From Topomyia yanbarensis (lineage: Eukaryota > Arthropoda > Insecta > Diptera > Culicidae), in contig NC_080672.1 of the NCBI RefSeq assembly GCF_030247195.1, positions 353,708,413 through 353,772,412 of the forward strand: a stretch of DNA of 64,000 nucleotides. The letters run 5' to 3'. The stretch's first letter is position 1. Each line of letters opens with the position of its first letter. Below, piece by piece: positions 46,171 through 57,489 of this stretch. The notes under the pieces are model-generated. The model was not told the DNA's origin and ran no database searches. It saw only the letters and a list, made by a program, of their open reading frames with translations. The position numbers and the translations under genes are program-made.

Positions 46171-48052
46171 AATATCAATGAATAAGAAATCAAACAACGC
46201 GTTACTGAAAAAAATCCGTTCATAAGTTCATGAAAACAAGATCACGATTTCATAAACTGAAGGATTTCCGAAAACCGTGACCAAGATCCCGAAATTATCA
46301 ATAATAAACCTCGTATTCATGAAACTATTTGTGTTTCCAAAAAACTAGTTCGCGCGGAATATATACAATGGTGTTAAATTCGAATGTTTGGTAGGGTTAC
46401 TGAGGTTGTTCCCAGGACATGTTTAATTTTTGTTGTGACCCTTGTTCATAGTTTGAGAATACACAGCCGAAAGTTAAACGATGTTCATGATTGAAAAAGC
46501 TTATTCGCGATTTTTGTGATTTCTCCTCAAGTTACCGTGATATTTTATTCATTTGCTATCGGATGTTTCTGTCAGAATAGCGTGATTTATGTTCATGATT
46601 TCAGGATCTTAGTCACGATTTTCATGATTTCTATTCACGTTATCGTGAGATTTTAGTCACGATTAGAGTGATTTATGTTCATGACTTCAGGACCTTAGTC
46701 ACGATTTTTGGTATTTTTATCAAGAGTAATGTGATTTATATTCATGATTTCAAGATCTTAGTCACGATTTTCGTAATTTTTATTCACGTTATCTTGATAT
46801 TTTAGTTACGAGTAGAGTGATGTTATGTTCATTATTTTGAGGATCTTAGTCACGATTTTTGAAACTTTTGTCACGAATAGTATGATTAATGTTCTTGATT
46901 TTAAGATCTTAGTCACGATTTCATTTGGACGTTATCATGATATTTTCGTTTCAAGCTTACTTTCGTATTACACCCATGGAATGATGTGACTGATGTTTAC
47001 GATATCAGCAGTTTTACAATGATACTCGTAATTTCTTTTCGCCTTATCGCGATCTGTTATTTTTTGGTTATTATCTGTTTTTATACTCGGAGTATCGCGA
47101 CAATATAAACAGGAGCGTAAATGTGTGACTAATAAGCAGGATATTGTACTATGAGCTTTATCACGAGCACGATTTGTCGCTCTATAATGTAGTTTTGGTG
47201 CTCAGCGCAGTTTTCTTTTTCTGTCTAGACCTCACACTGAACCGTATCAAATGAATAACGATGTTCTAAGTTCTAATAGTTTTCTTATATTTACTGCTAG
47301 CAACCAGGCATTTCAAGGAATAGTGCAAGGAACAAATATGATAATACGAATAATACTCTAGATTTTGTGAAATAGTTCCCGTGAAAACTTCATGACCATG
47401 TAGCACGAAAATGATTAAAGATGTCTTCTAAATATCACAAGCTCGCAAGATAGATCGTAGGTCAAGTGCTAGGAATCATGGAACTAGTTCACGAACCCAT
47501 GAATAATATTTAATGCATCATCATTTCATGTATTGTGAAATATTATGAATTATGAACCAATTCACGAATACATGAAAAAATTTTAGGATTTCGAGAACTA
47601 TTTCACGAGCACGAGTGGTAATTCGTGACTTTCAGTTCATGAATACATTAATAATATTCTATGATTTTGTGAACAGTTTCACGACCACGAATGGTAATTC
47701 GGGACTAATATACTAGAAATCAATAACCAGTGGACGAATTCGTGACTAATATATTAAGAATCATGAATTAGTTTAAGAGGATTTTATGGATTTATGAATA
47801 AAATTCCAAGTGTCGTGATATAGTTCACGAGAAAGTATCCAGATTGTTTTGATTTTGTGGACTAATGTTTCTAAATCTATGAATAACACCATAAGTCAGC
47901 GTTGGTTTAATGAATAATTTTCATAAAGTTGTGTACTGGTTCACGTACATAAAATCGATTTGGTGATGGCATGACAGAAAGCATGACTTTAGTTTACAAA
48001 ACAAAAACAAGTATTTCCACTAATAAAAGCGTTACGCGGGCGTTACTGTAAA

Positions 48053-49765
48053 GGAATTCAACGAAGATCCGTCCGAAAATCTCTAAAATCATGACCGACC
48101 ATCTTAGATTCCGATGAAACTTTACAGGTTTAACTGGCATGGAAGACAAAACATTATCCACAGTAAATAAGATTATTTTGACTCAAGCACAATTTTTTAA
48201 AAGGGCGTAGACGTTTCTACTTGCAATAATTTCAAAACTTTTTGATTAGATTACACTATTTTATACAGTAAAACTATCTGAGAACGAGTTACAGGTAATG
48301 AATACTTCTGCACGAAAAAAAATATACACTGAAAAATTTTTTTTGTCAATTTTCACAAAAACAAAAAATTATGATAAAATTTCAAATTGCAAAAAAAAAC
48401 AATTTTGTTACAGAATATAATTCTAAGTCTCATTTTAAATCAAAATGCATTTAACAAATGTCTTCCAAAATGCGATAGTTTTCGAGATATTTGGAATTTT
48501 GCTCAAACAAAAACAATTAATTCGTGTAATTATGTCCTTTTTAAAAGTTGTTCGCGTTACCCCATCATAAATTGTCAAAAGTCTCATGTTTATCGTTTTA
48601 CAGACATAAAAGAAGCTTTTTCAGTCTGGATCATGGAGAAGCTTGAATAAAAAAAATTTCCTAACAACAACTTTTGACAAATTTTTACAATAAATTCTAT
48701 TTGCAGTCAAAAGTAGAATTTTATTTTTGAATATGATTCTAAATGCCATTTTATATCAAAATGCTTAAAACAAAAATTTTCTGAAATGTAGTAGTTCTCG
48801 AGATATTTTAAATTTTGTTTTAACAACACAATTATTTTGTTTTATTACGACCTTTTCGGAAGTTATTCGCGTTTCTCCACCAACAACTATTAGTTTATCG
48901 TAAGGCCCATAATATTTCATGTAACTTTCCCATTGACATTAAGGCGATACGGAAAACTTGTTTATTAAAAGCTTCTCCATGATCCAAATACACCGAAAAA
49001 GCTTCTTTTATGTCTTTAAAACGATAAACATTAGACAACATTTATAATGGACATTAGACAACATTTATGATGGAGTGACGATAACAACTTTTAAAAAGGA
49101 CATAATTACAAGAATTAAATGTTTTGTTGGAGCAAAATTCCAAATATCTCGGAAACTATCGCATTTTGGAAGACATTTGTTAAATGCATTTTGATTTAAA
49201 ATGGTACTTAGAATTAAATTTTGTAATAAAATTACAGTTTTGTATGTCAATTAGTATGAAATTTAAAAACATGTATAAAGTTATTGTTAGAAAAACTTTT
49301 TTGCGGATAATTTCTCCATCATGAAATCACATTAAAAATATTTCTTTTCTCTTTAGGTTTTTGTTGACAAAATATAAAAAGTCATAAAAAATTTTTTTTT
49401 TTGCAATTTGAATTTTTACCATAAATTTTTGTTTTTGTGAACAATGACACAAAAATTTTTCAGTGTATATTTTTTTCGTACAGAAGTATTCATTACCTGT
49501 AACTCGTTCTCAAATAGTTTTACTGTATAAATAGTGCAATCTAACAAAAAAATTGAAATAATTGCAAGTAGAAACATCTACGCCCTTTTAAAAAATTGCG
49601 CCTGTATCAGAATATTGCAATTGCCAGAGAAAATCGTGGAGATTCATAAACCGAACACAAATTTAAAGTTTCGTTCGATTCCATGAGAAACCGGCCGAGT
49701 GCAAAATATGACCATCGCCGATGGTCATATTTTGCGATCGGCCGGTCTCTCATGGAATCCCTCTT
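48053..49765. mobile_element. Large imperfect foldback element nested in the CACACGG element
   Basis: Arms at about 48188-48655 and 48965-49610 are inverted copies. Examples are AGGGCGTAGACGTTTCTACT against AGTAGAAACATCTACGCCCT, and GAGAACGAGTTACAGGTAAT against its complement. The two ORFs with the same NQNAFNKCLPKCDSFRDIW text (48387 plus, 49065 minus) are read from the two arms, not two genes. Outer parts are diverged. A fragment of the outer left part recurs at 54160-54345. Confidence 0.7.
49677..49759. repeat. Near-perfect 83-bp hairpin
   Basis: Arms of 41 bp with three mismatches: GATTCCATGAGA...GCAAAATATGACCATCG, then one unpaired base, then the complement. It lies at the right edge of the foldback insertion. 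Confidence 0.85.
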
Positions 49766-49898
49766 TAGGGAAATTGAACATAATTTTAAAACCCTTGTTT
49801 TTTGTTCATGGTCCTGTTTTCGTAACGTAAAAACGCGATGGTTCCCGAATTCATGGCACTTTATTCACTTTATTTCGGGAACAATTTTTTCCGTGTGT

Positions 49899-50899
49899 AG
49901 AATGCATATTCTAAAAATACTAATACAACGAATAAAACTAATAAAATTGAAGTAGCACAAAATTTAATGAAATGAAACGATTGAATTGAAAAAATAGATT
50001 AAATGCATATAACTAATAAAGTTGAACATTTGATAAAATTGATCAAACTAAATAAAATTAATTAAATTGATAAACCATAACAAATAAATAAATCAATTAA
50101 ATTTTCGAAGAAATTATAATTAACAGAACAAAAAAAAATGAATCATCAAATTTAAATAAAAATTGAAAATTATAAAACATATTGTCTGCCATAAGTAAAT
50201 ACATGGTCTCCTTTTGCAGTGAGACATTTACCAATAACACGGTGCTACAGAGATTTTGTGTGTACAGGTTTCAATTGATGTTGCTGGGTGAAAAAATGTA
50301 ATAAAATTATTTCTGCTATTGACGTTTCAGCCTACTCATTCTTCGGCCATCTTCAGAACTATTTATTAAGTACAAAAATACAATTTTTTTCGCAAGACAT
50401 TTTTATTTGTTTCTACAAGACCACTTACATTTAAACCCGTTTGCTTCACGCTCGCGGGACCGTCCAAATAAAACTACATTTTAATTTCTCTCTCACGTTG
50501 GTGGCGTCTCCCTTTGCTGACTGCCTCTAAGTCTAGCCCCTTTTCACGTTACAAAGTAGCAGATTAATAATATTTTTGGAAAACGCAAAACTGAAATATA
50601 TTAAAAAATATTTGAAGTACCTGGAGAAGCTCTTCAAAATCTCTTCGCAGGAATATTGAACCTCTGGATTACCAAAAGTATTTTTTCTGATGTTAATAAT
50701 ACTCGAGATATTCATTTATTTTTAGATGGTTGATTAAACTAATTTTATCTGTACCTTTTCGACTACAAAGAAAAGCTTCTGGTCGTCATTCTGCCATTAA
50801 TTCCACATGATTGACAAAAGTTTAAATCTTCATTCGACTACCAATTATCGTTAGAGGTGCTCACTTTACCTTTACTAAAATAAATTTAAAAAAATCTTT
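49899..50899. other. Unassigned AT-rich sequence
   Basis: Runs of AATAAAATTGA-like text at 49940-50160. No gene or terminus recognised. Confidence 0.4.
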
Positions 50900-51072
50900 T
50901 ACTCGGGATCCTCTTAACTTGCCTCGAAGCAACATCGGCGCAATCCGGCGGCTTCTTTTGCGCCGACCCGCGAATGGGCAGAAAACAATATCGCGCCGCA
51001 GCCAAACTGGGCATCAAATACGACGTGTGTAATCGATATATTTTCCGACCTCCTCTTGTTCCTCGGCCAATT
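50900..51072 (+). other. Candidate coding exon with donor
   Basis: GC-richer sequence with an open frame containing CADPRMGRKQYRAAAKLGIK and CNRYIFRPPLVPRPI, ending at CCAATTG|GTAAGT, a consensus donor. No clear acceptor or partner exon. Minus-strand ORFs of 62 and 109 aa cover the same bases and cannot be excluded as the true reading. 51073-51432 holds nothing further. Confidence 0.25.
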
Positions 51073-51432
51073 GGTAAGTGGAGTAAGCGGAGGTAAGCGC
51101 AATCTTGATGCATTATTTTTTGCTGCTGAGCTCTTTTATGTTTGGAGGCTATTTCACCATTGCATTGCCGCCACCGCCGCGCGCCGGTGCAATGTGAAAT
51201 ATGTCGCATGGTCACGGCACGGTAGCAGTTTTGTTTTTCTCCGGTTCACGCTTGGGTTATTGGCAAGCATAGGAAATTCTATGAGCATTTCTGTTTTACC
51301 ATTGGAGGTTCCATAGGGGGGTTATTTAATATAATTTGTGATATCTCTTATAAAATACAAAATGATTCAACATATTGCGACAAAATCCAGAGAATATGAA
51401 CTATCTACCATTAGATTCAACTCGTACCTGAA

Positions 51433-51747
51433 TTATTCGGATTCGGTCACCCTCAAGTCAAATGACTCTGGCTTGGGAACAATATTTGAATTATCTGATA
51501 ATTCGGCCTCGTACTTCACCGCCTGGAAACGCCTATGCATTTTCCCTTCTAGTCGCAGCCCAGCATCTGACCCGTTCATAAGATAGTAGCTCTGCGTTTC
51601 CACAATCGCCAACAAATCGCTGTCATTTGATGACTTAACCCTTTCGGATTTATATCGGACCGTTCCGAGCGAGCAACGTACGAGGACACGTGTGAGGTTG
51701 CGAATGGGATGGATGGGGACATAACCTTCAACATATACGGTTTCCAC
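51433..51747 (-). CDS. Hypothetical protein, possibly an exon or frameshifted gene
   Basis: A 104-codon frame whose composition looks more protein-like than its surroundings: VPIHPIRNLTRVLVRCSLG, then SDLLAIVETQSYYLMNG, an E/K-rich part, and a stop. I recognise no family, signal peptide or membrane segment. A second minus-strand frame (51914-51576) overlaps it and also reads smoothly (ISFDRCRDVLAHILDGRDQQ), so an old gene with a frameshift near 51740 is possible. There is no clear promoter or splice site. 51915-52558 shows no gene. Confidence 0.3.
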   Translation of the reverse strand: METVYVEGYVPIHPIRNLTRVLVRCSLGTVRYKSERVKSSNDSDLLAIVETQSYYLMNGSDAGLRLEGKMHRRFQAVKYEAELSDNSNIVPKPESFDLRVTESE

Positions 51748-52558
51748 TGTTGATCACGACCGTCTAGTATATGTGCGAGTACGTCGCGGCATCGATCAAA
51801 GGAAATTGTAGATGCATGAAGAAAAATTGATTTCATCAGCCCAGATTCCTCCCGATAAAGGTGAGATATGTTTGAAATTATTGTCTCTGTACATTGCGCA
51901 AACTGCATGCACAATAGGGTGACTCACCAATTACGTTGCAAGTTGTCGAATTTGAATTCAGTCAACTATGCGACAGCGTTGTCCGGGTTAATCGATTACT
52001 AAATAAGTAGATACTTAAGCTTGATCTTGTTTCCGTTCAGTTTTTTAAGGAATTATAAACTTTTATCCTTTGAACAAAAATAAACTAAACATTCGTTCTC
52101 AAAATTTCATCAGGATTAGAACCTTAGAGATTACACTATTTCTATTCATGACTCGTTAAGCACATTGCATTTAGAAGACTATCTTGAATATTGGAAGGGG
52201 CGCATAATGTTCGATATGCGGTTCTGTCGCCTCACTGTACTGATCATAACACTCGAAGATCTCGGAATCGTATATTCTTCAAATATGCCAATAGATTCAT
52301 TTTACCGAACAATCTGTAATTCCGAGAAGTGTTCCTAATGTTGTACAACAACCAGTTTGTCAACGAATGGATTTTAGTTCGATTTAAAATATTTTTTTGA
52401 CCGATAGGCAATCACAGTTTTGTAATCCGAAAATTGGCACTCGAAGAAAAAAAAGTTACAAATACAGAAAAACTTATCAAAAAACAGACACTTTGCTTAA
52501 ATCTTCATAGCTACAACTGATCATTACGAAAACTAACTCAATTTCTGCACAAAACCAC

Positions 52559-52564
52559 TTTATT
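52559..52564 (-). promoter_or_regulatory. Polyadenylation signal of the 52.6-kb gene
   Basis: AATAAA on the minus strand, about 40 bp after the stop codon at 52603. Confidence 0.7.
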
Positions 52565-52602
52565 TACAATTACACTAAACTAAAAAATACCATCCTCAAA
52601 AA

Positions 52603-53031
52603 TTACGGCGTACAATAAAACTCAAATATAATATTATACCGTAAGTGAGAGCTTCCGAGAACGTTGAAATTCACTGCACTCGTCCCCACATTACCACTTT
52701 CGATTTGCACGCTGAATCCGGTGCTGGATTCCCGGTCGGCATTCACTGTTACCATGGAGATAGTTTTTGTTGCCTAGAAATAAGTGAAAATTTTCTCATT
52801 CGTCCATTAAGCGCCCGGGATCAGATCCGATAAACTCACCGAATTTGTGTTGAATCCAACTTTCGCTGGAGTGGAAGTTCCTTTGGTAAGCGTTTTCTGT
52901 TGGCACAGCACATCCGTAACTGCCCTGGAACCGAAGAAATAGCTCTGCTCGTCGGCACCTCTGGCAGGTGTCATCAGCATCAGCAGCAGCAGTAAACAGC
53001 AGACTGAACTGTACAGCACGACGGAGGACAT
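52603..53031 (-). CDS. Small secreted MBF2-family-like protein (two exons), paralogue 1
   Basis: Exon 1 is 53031-52840 (64 codons) and exon 2 52773-52603 (56 codons plus stop). The 66-bp phase-0 intron has TCG|GTGAGT and TTTCTAG|GCA junctions. The 120-aa product has a signal peptide (residues 1 to about 25, CCLLLLLMLM core, cleavage near ARG-AD). Then come YFFGSR (31-36), DVLC (C43), TLTKG, the beta-rich exon 2 with VTVNADR..STGFSVQIE, and a terminal FYC (C118). This matches what I know of insect MBF2 proteins (PF15868), small secreted proteins despite the name; biochemical role unclear. Two conserved cysteines suggest one disulfide. The paralogue at 62758 has the same intron position and exon-2 length. 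Family assignment is from memory; the gene itself is well supported. Confidence 0.85.
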
Positions 53032-53081
53032 TTTTGGTGACCTTTGATTCGTTTTCGCAGATGCACCGAAACCGATAGGGC

Positions 53082-53118
53082 GACTGAACCGGTCAGGAGC
53101 AATGCAGTTACTCTTATA
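53082..53118 (-). promoter_or_regulatory. TATA box and initiator of the 52.6-kb gene
   Basis: TATAAG at 53118-53113 and TTCAGTC (arthropod Inr TCAGT) at 53088-53082 are about 32 bp apart, which puts the TSS about 54 bp upstream of the ATG. Confidence 0.75.
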
Positions 53119-53521
53119 TTGATTTTGGCCAATTACGTTTTACGTAAGACCGATCTTTTTGGGAGTGAGTGTTCACAATTGACATTTTTATGTGCATTAT
53201 TACGTCGTTGCCATTGATGGTGTGGTCATTGGTGTAATAACTGGAAGTGAAAACTTTCTTACGCAAAAAAATTGGTAAAGTTAGGTGACAATTTTATCGA
53301 ATATATTAAAAACTCACTACTCTCCCATGATGTCGACTTCTTTATCTGAAACGAGAACTTACCTGAAATTTTTGAGACTTGGGCAGAAATACTACAGAGC
53401 AGTGGGTTGCGGTTATGTTTTCAATTTCATCTCAGCAGTATGTGGCAGTACAAAAGTTCTAAAAAGAACATCTTATTTGATAAATCAGCAATAAAGATTG
53501 ATTTGAGATGTACTACGTCAT
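53119..53521. other. Upstream flank of the 52.6-kb gene
   Basis: AT-rich. No further gene, repeat or recognisable regulatory site. Confidence 0.4.
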
Positions 53522-53786
53522 CTACCGCAACTTAGGGGGTCTGTGGGGCTGCTTATCGTATACGTCTATGTCACCGTCACTACTGTTGTCTTGGAGCTCA
53601 CGGTCATAAGTTTCAGCCGGTTTGTTGTTCACGATTGTGTGTCCGTCTCCTTTGGGGTTAGCTGTCGCCAGGCGGTATTGGCAATAGATTTTGAGGTACT
53701 GGACGTAGCCGAGATTAAATGATATTCTTTGCAAGCTTTCACTGAGCAACTGCTAGCTGTTCTGCAGATTATGCGTTGGCTGTGTG
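53522..53786 (-). pseudogene. Possible LINE ORF1 C-terminal remnant
   Basis: The minus-strand frame ends NNKPAETYDRELQDNSSDGD and PPKLR. This resembles the S/D-rich TSDREHQ... and basic tails of the two ORF1 copies in this window. The hAT-type MITE at 53787 interrupts it; upstream text after the MITE (54096-54160) continues with Q/T-rich codons. No zinc knuckle is visible. Weak. Confidence 0.3.
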
Positions 53787-54087
53787 CAGGGGCGGCGAAA
53801 CACCTTATGCCCGAGTGGGTAAAAAGCACAGGGTGAGGGGTCTATTAGTATGGATTTTTTCCCTTTTCGCAATGCACACGCTTACATTAAATTCACATTA
53901 AATCACGTTCGTTTATGCAAATGGAATTGTAGTACAATGATGTTTTCAAATGTGTGTAGTGCGAGATACATGCGTTGCGCATCTAAATTTTTTGAAATGA
54001 TTCAAAATTTCGAGTGGGTAATTACCCACCCGGTTATTTTCGAGTGGGTAATACTACCCATACTACCCACGCTTTCCGCCGGCCCTG
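53787..54087. mobile_element. hAT-type MITE with 8-bp TSD
   Basis: Ends are CAGGGGCGGCGAAA and, inverted, CAGGGCCGGCGGAAA. GCTGTGTG is duplicated at 53779-53786 and 54088-54095. The word GAGTGGGTAA is repeated inside, with its complement TTACCCAC. Noncoding. Confidence 0.8.
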
Positions 54088-54159
54088 GCTGTGTGTGGTT
54101 TTTGATTGCTGTTGATAAAGTTTTCTTCACAACTTCAGTGAGTGGTAACTCCTGTCAGA

Positions 54160-54345
54160 TTTTTAATGCAAGTAGAAACGTCTACGCCCTTTTAAAAAGT
54201 TGCACTTGAGTCAAAATAATCTTATTGACTGTGAAAAATGTTTAGTTTTCCATGCCTGTGTAACTTGTAAAATTTCATCAGAATCTAAGATGACCGGTCA
54301 CGATTTTGGAAATTTTCGGAGGGATCTTCGTGGAATTTCTTTTAT
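54160..54345 (-). repeat. Fragment of the 48-kb foldback element
   Basis: Inverted match to 48060-48240: AGTAGAAACGTCTACGCCCT, AAAATAATCTTATT, CAGAATCTAAGATG and GGATCTTCGTGGAATT. Only the outer left part is present. Confidence 0.65.
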
Positions 54346-55041
54346 ATAACAACCATATTGACGATAATTTTCATTCCCAAAAAACAATTCAGCTGGATTG
54401 TGGCTTGGACAGTTATTGTTCAGCTTATTCCCTCGTAATAAAAGCTTGTTCAGCTTTCGTTGTTTGTTGCGTTGTTTTGTAGTTTTAGGAAGTCGTCATC
54501 TTTGTTCTCAAAATGACGCCAATCATCGAAATCCCCCACTAAATACCATCTTTCATATGACACCCATATTCATGATAGTTTTCATCATTTCGTGATAATC
54601 GTGAGCCGCCATATTGGTTTTCAAAATCGCGTTAATTACCAAATTCCATCACCAACAGGGGCTAAAAAAATAAAAACACATGATAAACTGTATTAAAAAT
54701 TAGTATTTATTATCTTGGCCAGAGTTGTTTTCATGTAAAAAAGTGTTCATTCATATTCATTTGAATGTGGTTCACTGGAATAGTTCCATAAGCTTAGACC
54801 GTGCTAATGTGAGGTTGTTTTTCAATAGAATCAGAATATATTGGCTTAGATGGCACGTTCACCGTATGTAATCGGAGATTTGTGCCTTGATGTGTATTTT
54901 CATCATTTCCTGAGCGGAAGGAAAGGACAAGGAGGTGTGGGGAAGTAGAATTGGAAGGGTGGGAAAAATAACAGCGCAAAAACAAAAATAAACAACAGGT
55001 AAGTTAAACTCACAAGTAGTTCAAGTCGCCTGCGAGTAAGC
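54346..55041. other. Unassigned sequence
   Basis: AT-rich. The part nearest 55042 may be 3' UTR of the adjoining minus-strand LINE. Confidence 0.35.
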
Positions 55042-56083
55042 CTAAAGCTCTTTACCACATTGGATAGGAAACATTAGTATGTCTCTGAGTTTCAGTCGTC
55101 CAAACATGATTTCATCTATATAAGGACGGCCGAAAACTCGAAATCGTAATTGCGCTACCGCTGGACAGTTGCATATCAGATGATATGAGGTTCCGTAGTC
55201 GGATTCACAAAGATCACATGAAAAAGACTCAGCGCGCTGAATAGTTTCCATGTGATAATTGAGTTTGCAGTGGCCGGTTAAAGCCCTGGTCAGTATGCCG
55301 CAGTGGAGCTTCGAAAAATGTAGGAGATTTTTCAAAATCATCGGGCACGGTTGTTCTAGAAACGCTTTTGTTTGGGGACACGTTTGTAGATTTCTCCAAT
55401 AATTGCTGTGCTTGGACAAAGCCCGGGACCGTATTTTTCCCTTATTCAACTTGTCGAAATTGGCAGCGCATTCATTTCCAGTAATACCGGAATGTCCTGG
55501 CACCCAGACGAGGTAGAGAGTGTTGACAATGCTTAGTTCTTCGATTTGGGTTCGACACGAGATCACAAGCTTGGACCGTGATTTGTCTGAGCTAAGGGCC
55601 TTGATTGCAGCCTGACTATCGGAGCAGAAGTGTATAACTCTGCCGGACAAACTCAGTAGAAGAACCGAATGTACCCTGCACATAATCGCAAAAATTTCTG
55701 CTTGGAATACAGTACAGTATCTACCTAGTGAGTGAGATTGTTCCAATCTCATTTCACGACAGTAGACACCAGCACAGGTACGTCCCTCCATCAGAGAACC
55801 GTCAGTGTAACAGATCACTTGCGTTTGTTGTTGTCTTTCCATATAGCCAGACAACCACTCCTCTCGAGAGGGAATCTTCACATGGGATGTCCTGTAAAGA
55901 AAACTACATGTGAGTGTAATATCGCTGGGAGCAAGAATATCTTCGCCCCATGTAACCATTTGTGACCACAATCGTGTATGACTGGTAGCAGGATCAACAT
56001 GGTTACTGTTCCAAAGCCCAGATACCTGCAGTCTGTATGCACAATGTATGCATTGCACTTGATAGTGATTCTTGTTTGAGGTG

Positions 56084-56281
56084 TAGAGTAAGGTGGGGTA
56101 AAAGTGCGCGTAGGGCAAAAGTGCGCATTTGAGTAGCAAAACCAAGAGATATCTAGTTCTACGTTATGAAGATGTGCGATGAAGGTACTAATTTGTAATC
56201 ATGCCGATTTTCTTGTGCTTTTCTGCCAATAGATATTTCACGAAAACTGTTAGGTGCGCACTTTTGCCCCACCTTACTCTA
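56084..56281. mobile_element. TA-flanked MITE with AAGTGCGCA word
   Basis: TAGAGTAAGGTGGGG on both ends, 198 bp. GGGCAAAAGTGCGCA or a close variant is present near 56096, 56113 and inverted near 56253. Removing it with one TA restores the LINE frame (KPLHI joined to the segment with NHYQVQCIHC). Confidence 0.85.
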
Positions 56282-56461
56282 TGTGTAATGGTTTAATATT
56301 TAGAAGTGCCTCAAGAGCAGCAGTCGGAGCCGTGGTGAAAGCACCAGCCAATGCCATGAGCGCCATTCTTTGCAGATGGCTTAGCTTTGACTGGGCTGTC
56401 ATCACCTCTCCCCTCTTCCGCAATACAAGGCATCCATATGACAATATTGGACGTATAATTG

Positions 56462-56708
56462 GTCGGTGTTAAGTCAGACCGGACCAAGTCGCATAACATC
56501 AAAAAATTAGATAATGACAACACTGGATAATGAATTTCTTCGGCTACATGCAACTTTTGCCAGATTTGAAATATGTAACCAAAAACAAGCATTATGGCAA
56601 AAAATAAATTCCAATTATAACGTAGAGGATGCTGCGATTTAAACTTTAAACCCGTTTTTCTCGAAATCAATATTTTGTCACTTAGTCCGGTCTGACTTAA
56701 CACCGAAC
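56462..56708. mobile_element. MITE with CGGTGTTAAGTCAGACCGGAC ends
   Basis: Inverted ends match for about 25 bp. AATTG is duplicated at 56457-56461 and 56709-56713. Excision with one copy restores the LINE reading TTIIRPILSYG, supporting a 5-bp duplication. Superfamily uncertain. Confidence 0.78.
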
Positions 56709-57120
56709 AATTGTCGTGTAAATCCAATAGATGTATTTAGGTTTGAGACCCCAAGTCTTTCCAAAAGTTCTTCTGCACTGCCCGAAGGCCATGCACGCTT
56801 TCTTGACTCTGAACTCAATGTGAGCAGACCAATTCAGTTTGGAATCCAATACAACTCCTACGTATTTGACTTGATCTGCACACAGTAGCTCAGAATCAAA
56901 GAACTACAAGGTATGAACCCCGGTTGTTGTTCGCTTCTACGTTAAAAGAACCATTGAAGTTTTGCTTGGGTTAACTGATAATTTAACTTGTCGACAACAC
57001 TGTTCGACAGCTCTTAATGCTTGTTGCCATAAGTCAAAGATTGTTCCGATGCAAAGTTTAGTAATTAGTATTTGGTAATTGTCAGTAAACCCGTAGGTTG
57101 GAAATCCAAGTTTCCAAAAT

Positions 57121-57489
57121 TACTTCTACCCTATATGTATTTATGATTGTTTACGTTCCAATTCCACTTTAAAGCTCCTGTATAAAATAGTACGCTGCTG
57201 AGCATGCCCTAAGGAATGTGATCGAAAAAAAAAATAAAAATGCAAACCTGTGATAAAAACCAATCAGTGCTTTCTCTTGATCAGATGGCATTACTTTTGG
57301 GTTGACTACCAAGAAACGCTATAGTTTATCTCGCAACCGTTTAAAAACAAATAAAAGTAAAACTGCTCTAACATAACTCAGCATCTCCGCCCAGCAAAAA
57401 CTCCTACTAACCCCGCCTTTCTGTAGACGCAAATCCAGTTGAGTCCGCCCATGCTTTAGAAATAACTACAGAAGTATGTTGTTAGATGC
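57121..57489. other. Unassigned AT-rich sequence
   Basis: No gene recognised. Confidence 0.4.

Larger units (their letters stand above)
46205..49898 (-). mobile_element. CACACGG-ended element with long subterminal arrays, copy 2 (interrupted)
   Basis: The end at 49898 reads, inverted, CACACGGAAAAAATTGTTCC and matches the left end of the 13984 copy for over 100 bp. The 46205 end matches its right end (GAAACTATTTGTGTTT, AAACTAGTTCGC). The array at 46580-46930 repeats GTTCATGATTTCAGGATC and TTAGTCACGATTTTC about five times. 47400-47800 holds the other array. The copy is split by the foldback at about 48053-49765. No transposase is seen. Confidence 0.65.
55042..57120 (-). pseudogene. Second LINE, RT-RNase H 3' portion, broken by two MITEs
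   Basis: From the right: YGFTDNYQIL near 57080 is RT motif C with the catalytic ADD lost. It is followed by LWQQALRAVEQ, VKLSVNPSKTSMVLLT, VKYVGVVLDSKLNWSAHI and WGLKPKYIYWIYTTI, then MITE 56462-56708. Next come RPILSYGCLVLRKRGEVM and LQRMALMALAGAFTTAP, then MITE 56084-56281. The last segment is a 367-aa ORF whose first 20 residues are MITE read-through. It has RNase H with TDGS D115, E150, SDS D176 and PGH H218, but the final Asp replaced by N229. A cysteine/histidine cluster lies near residues 310-326. 5'-truncated. Distinct family from the 9.97-kb LINE. Confidence 0.88.

Noticed and set aside
48387..49250. Two similar 61-87 aa ORFs on opposite strands
   Set aside because: Both come from the two arms of one foldback; no domain, and the shared text simply reflects the palindrome.
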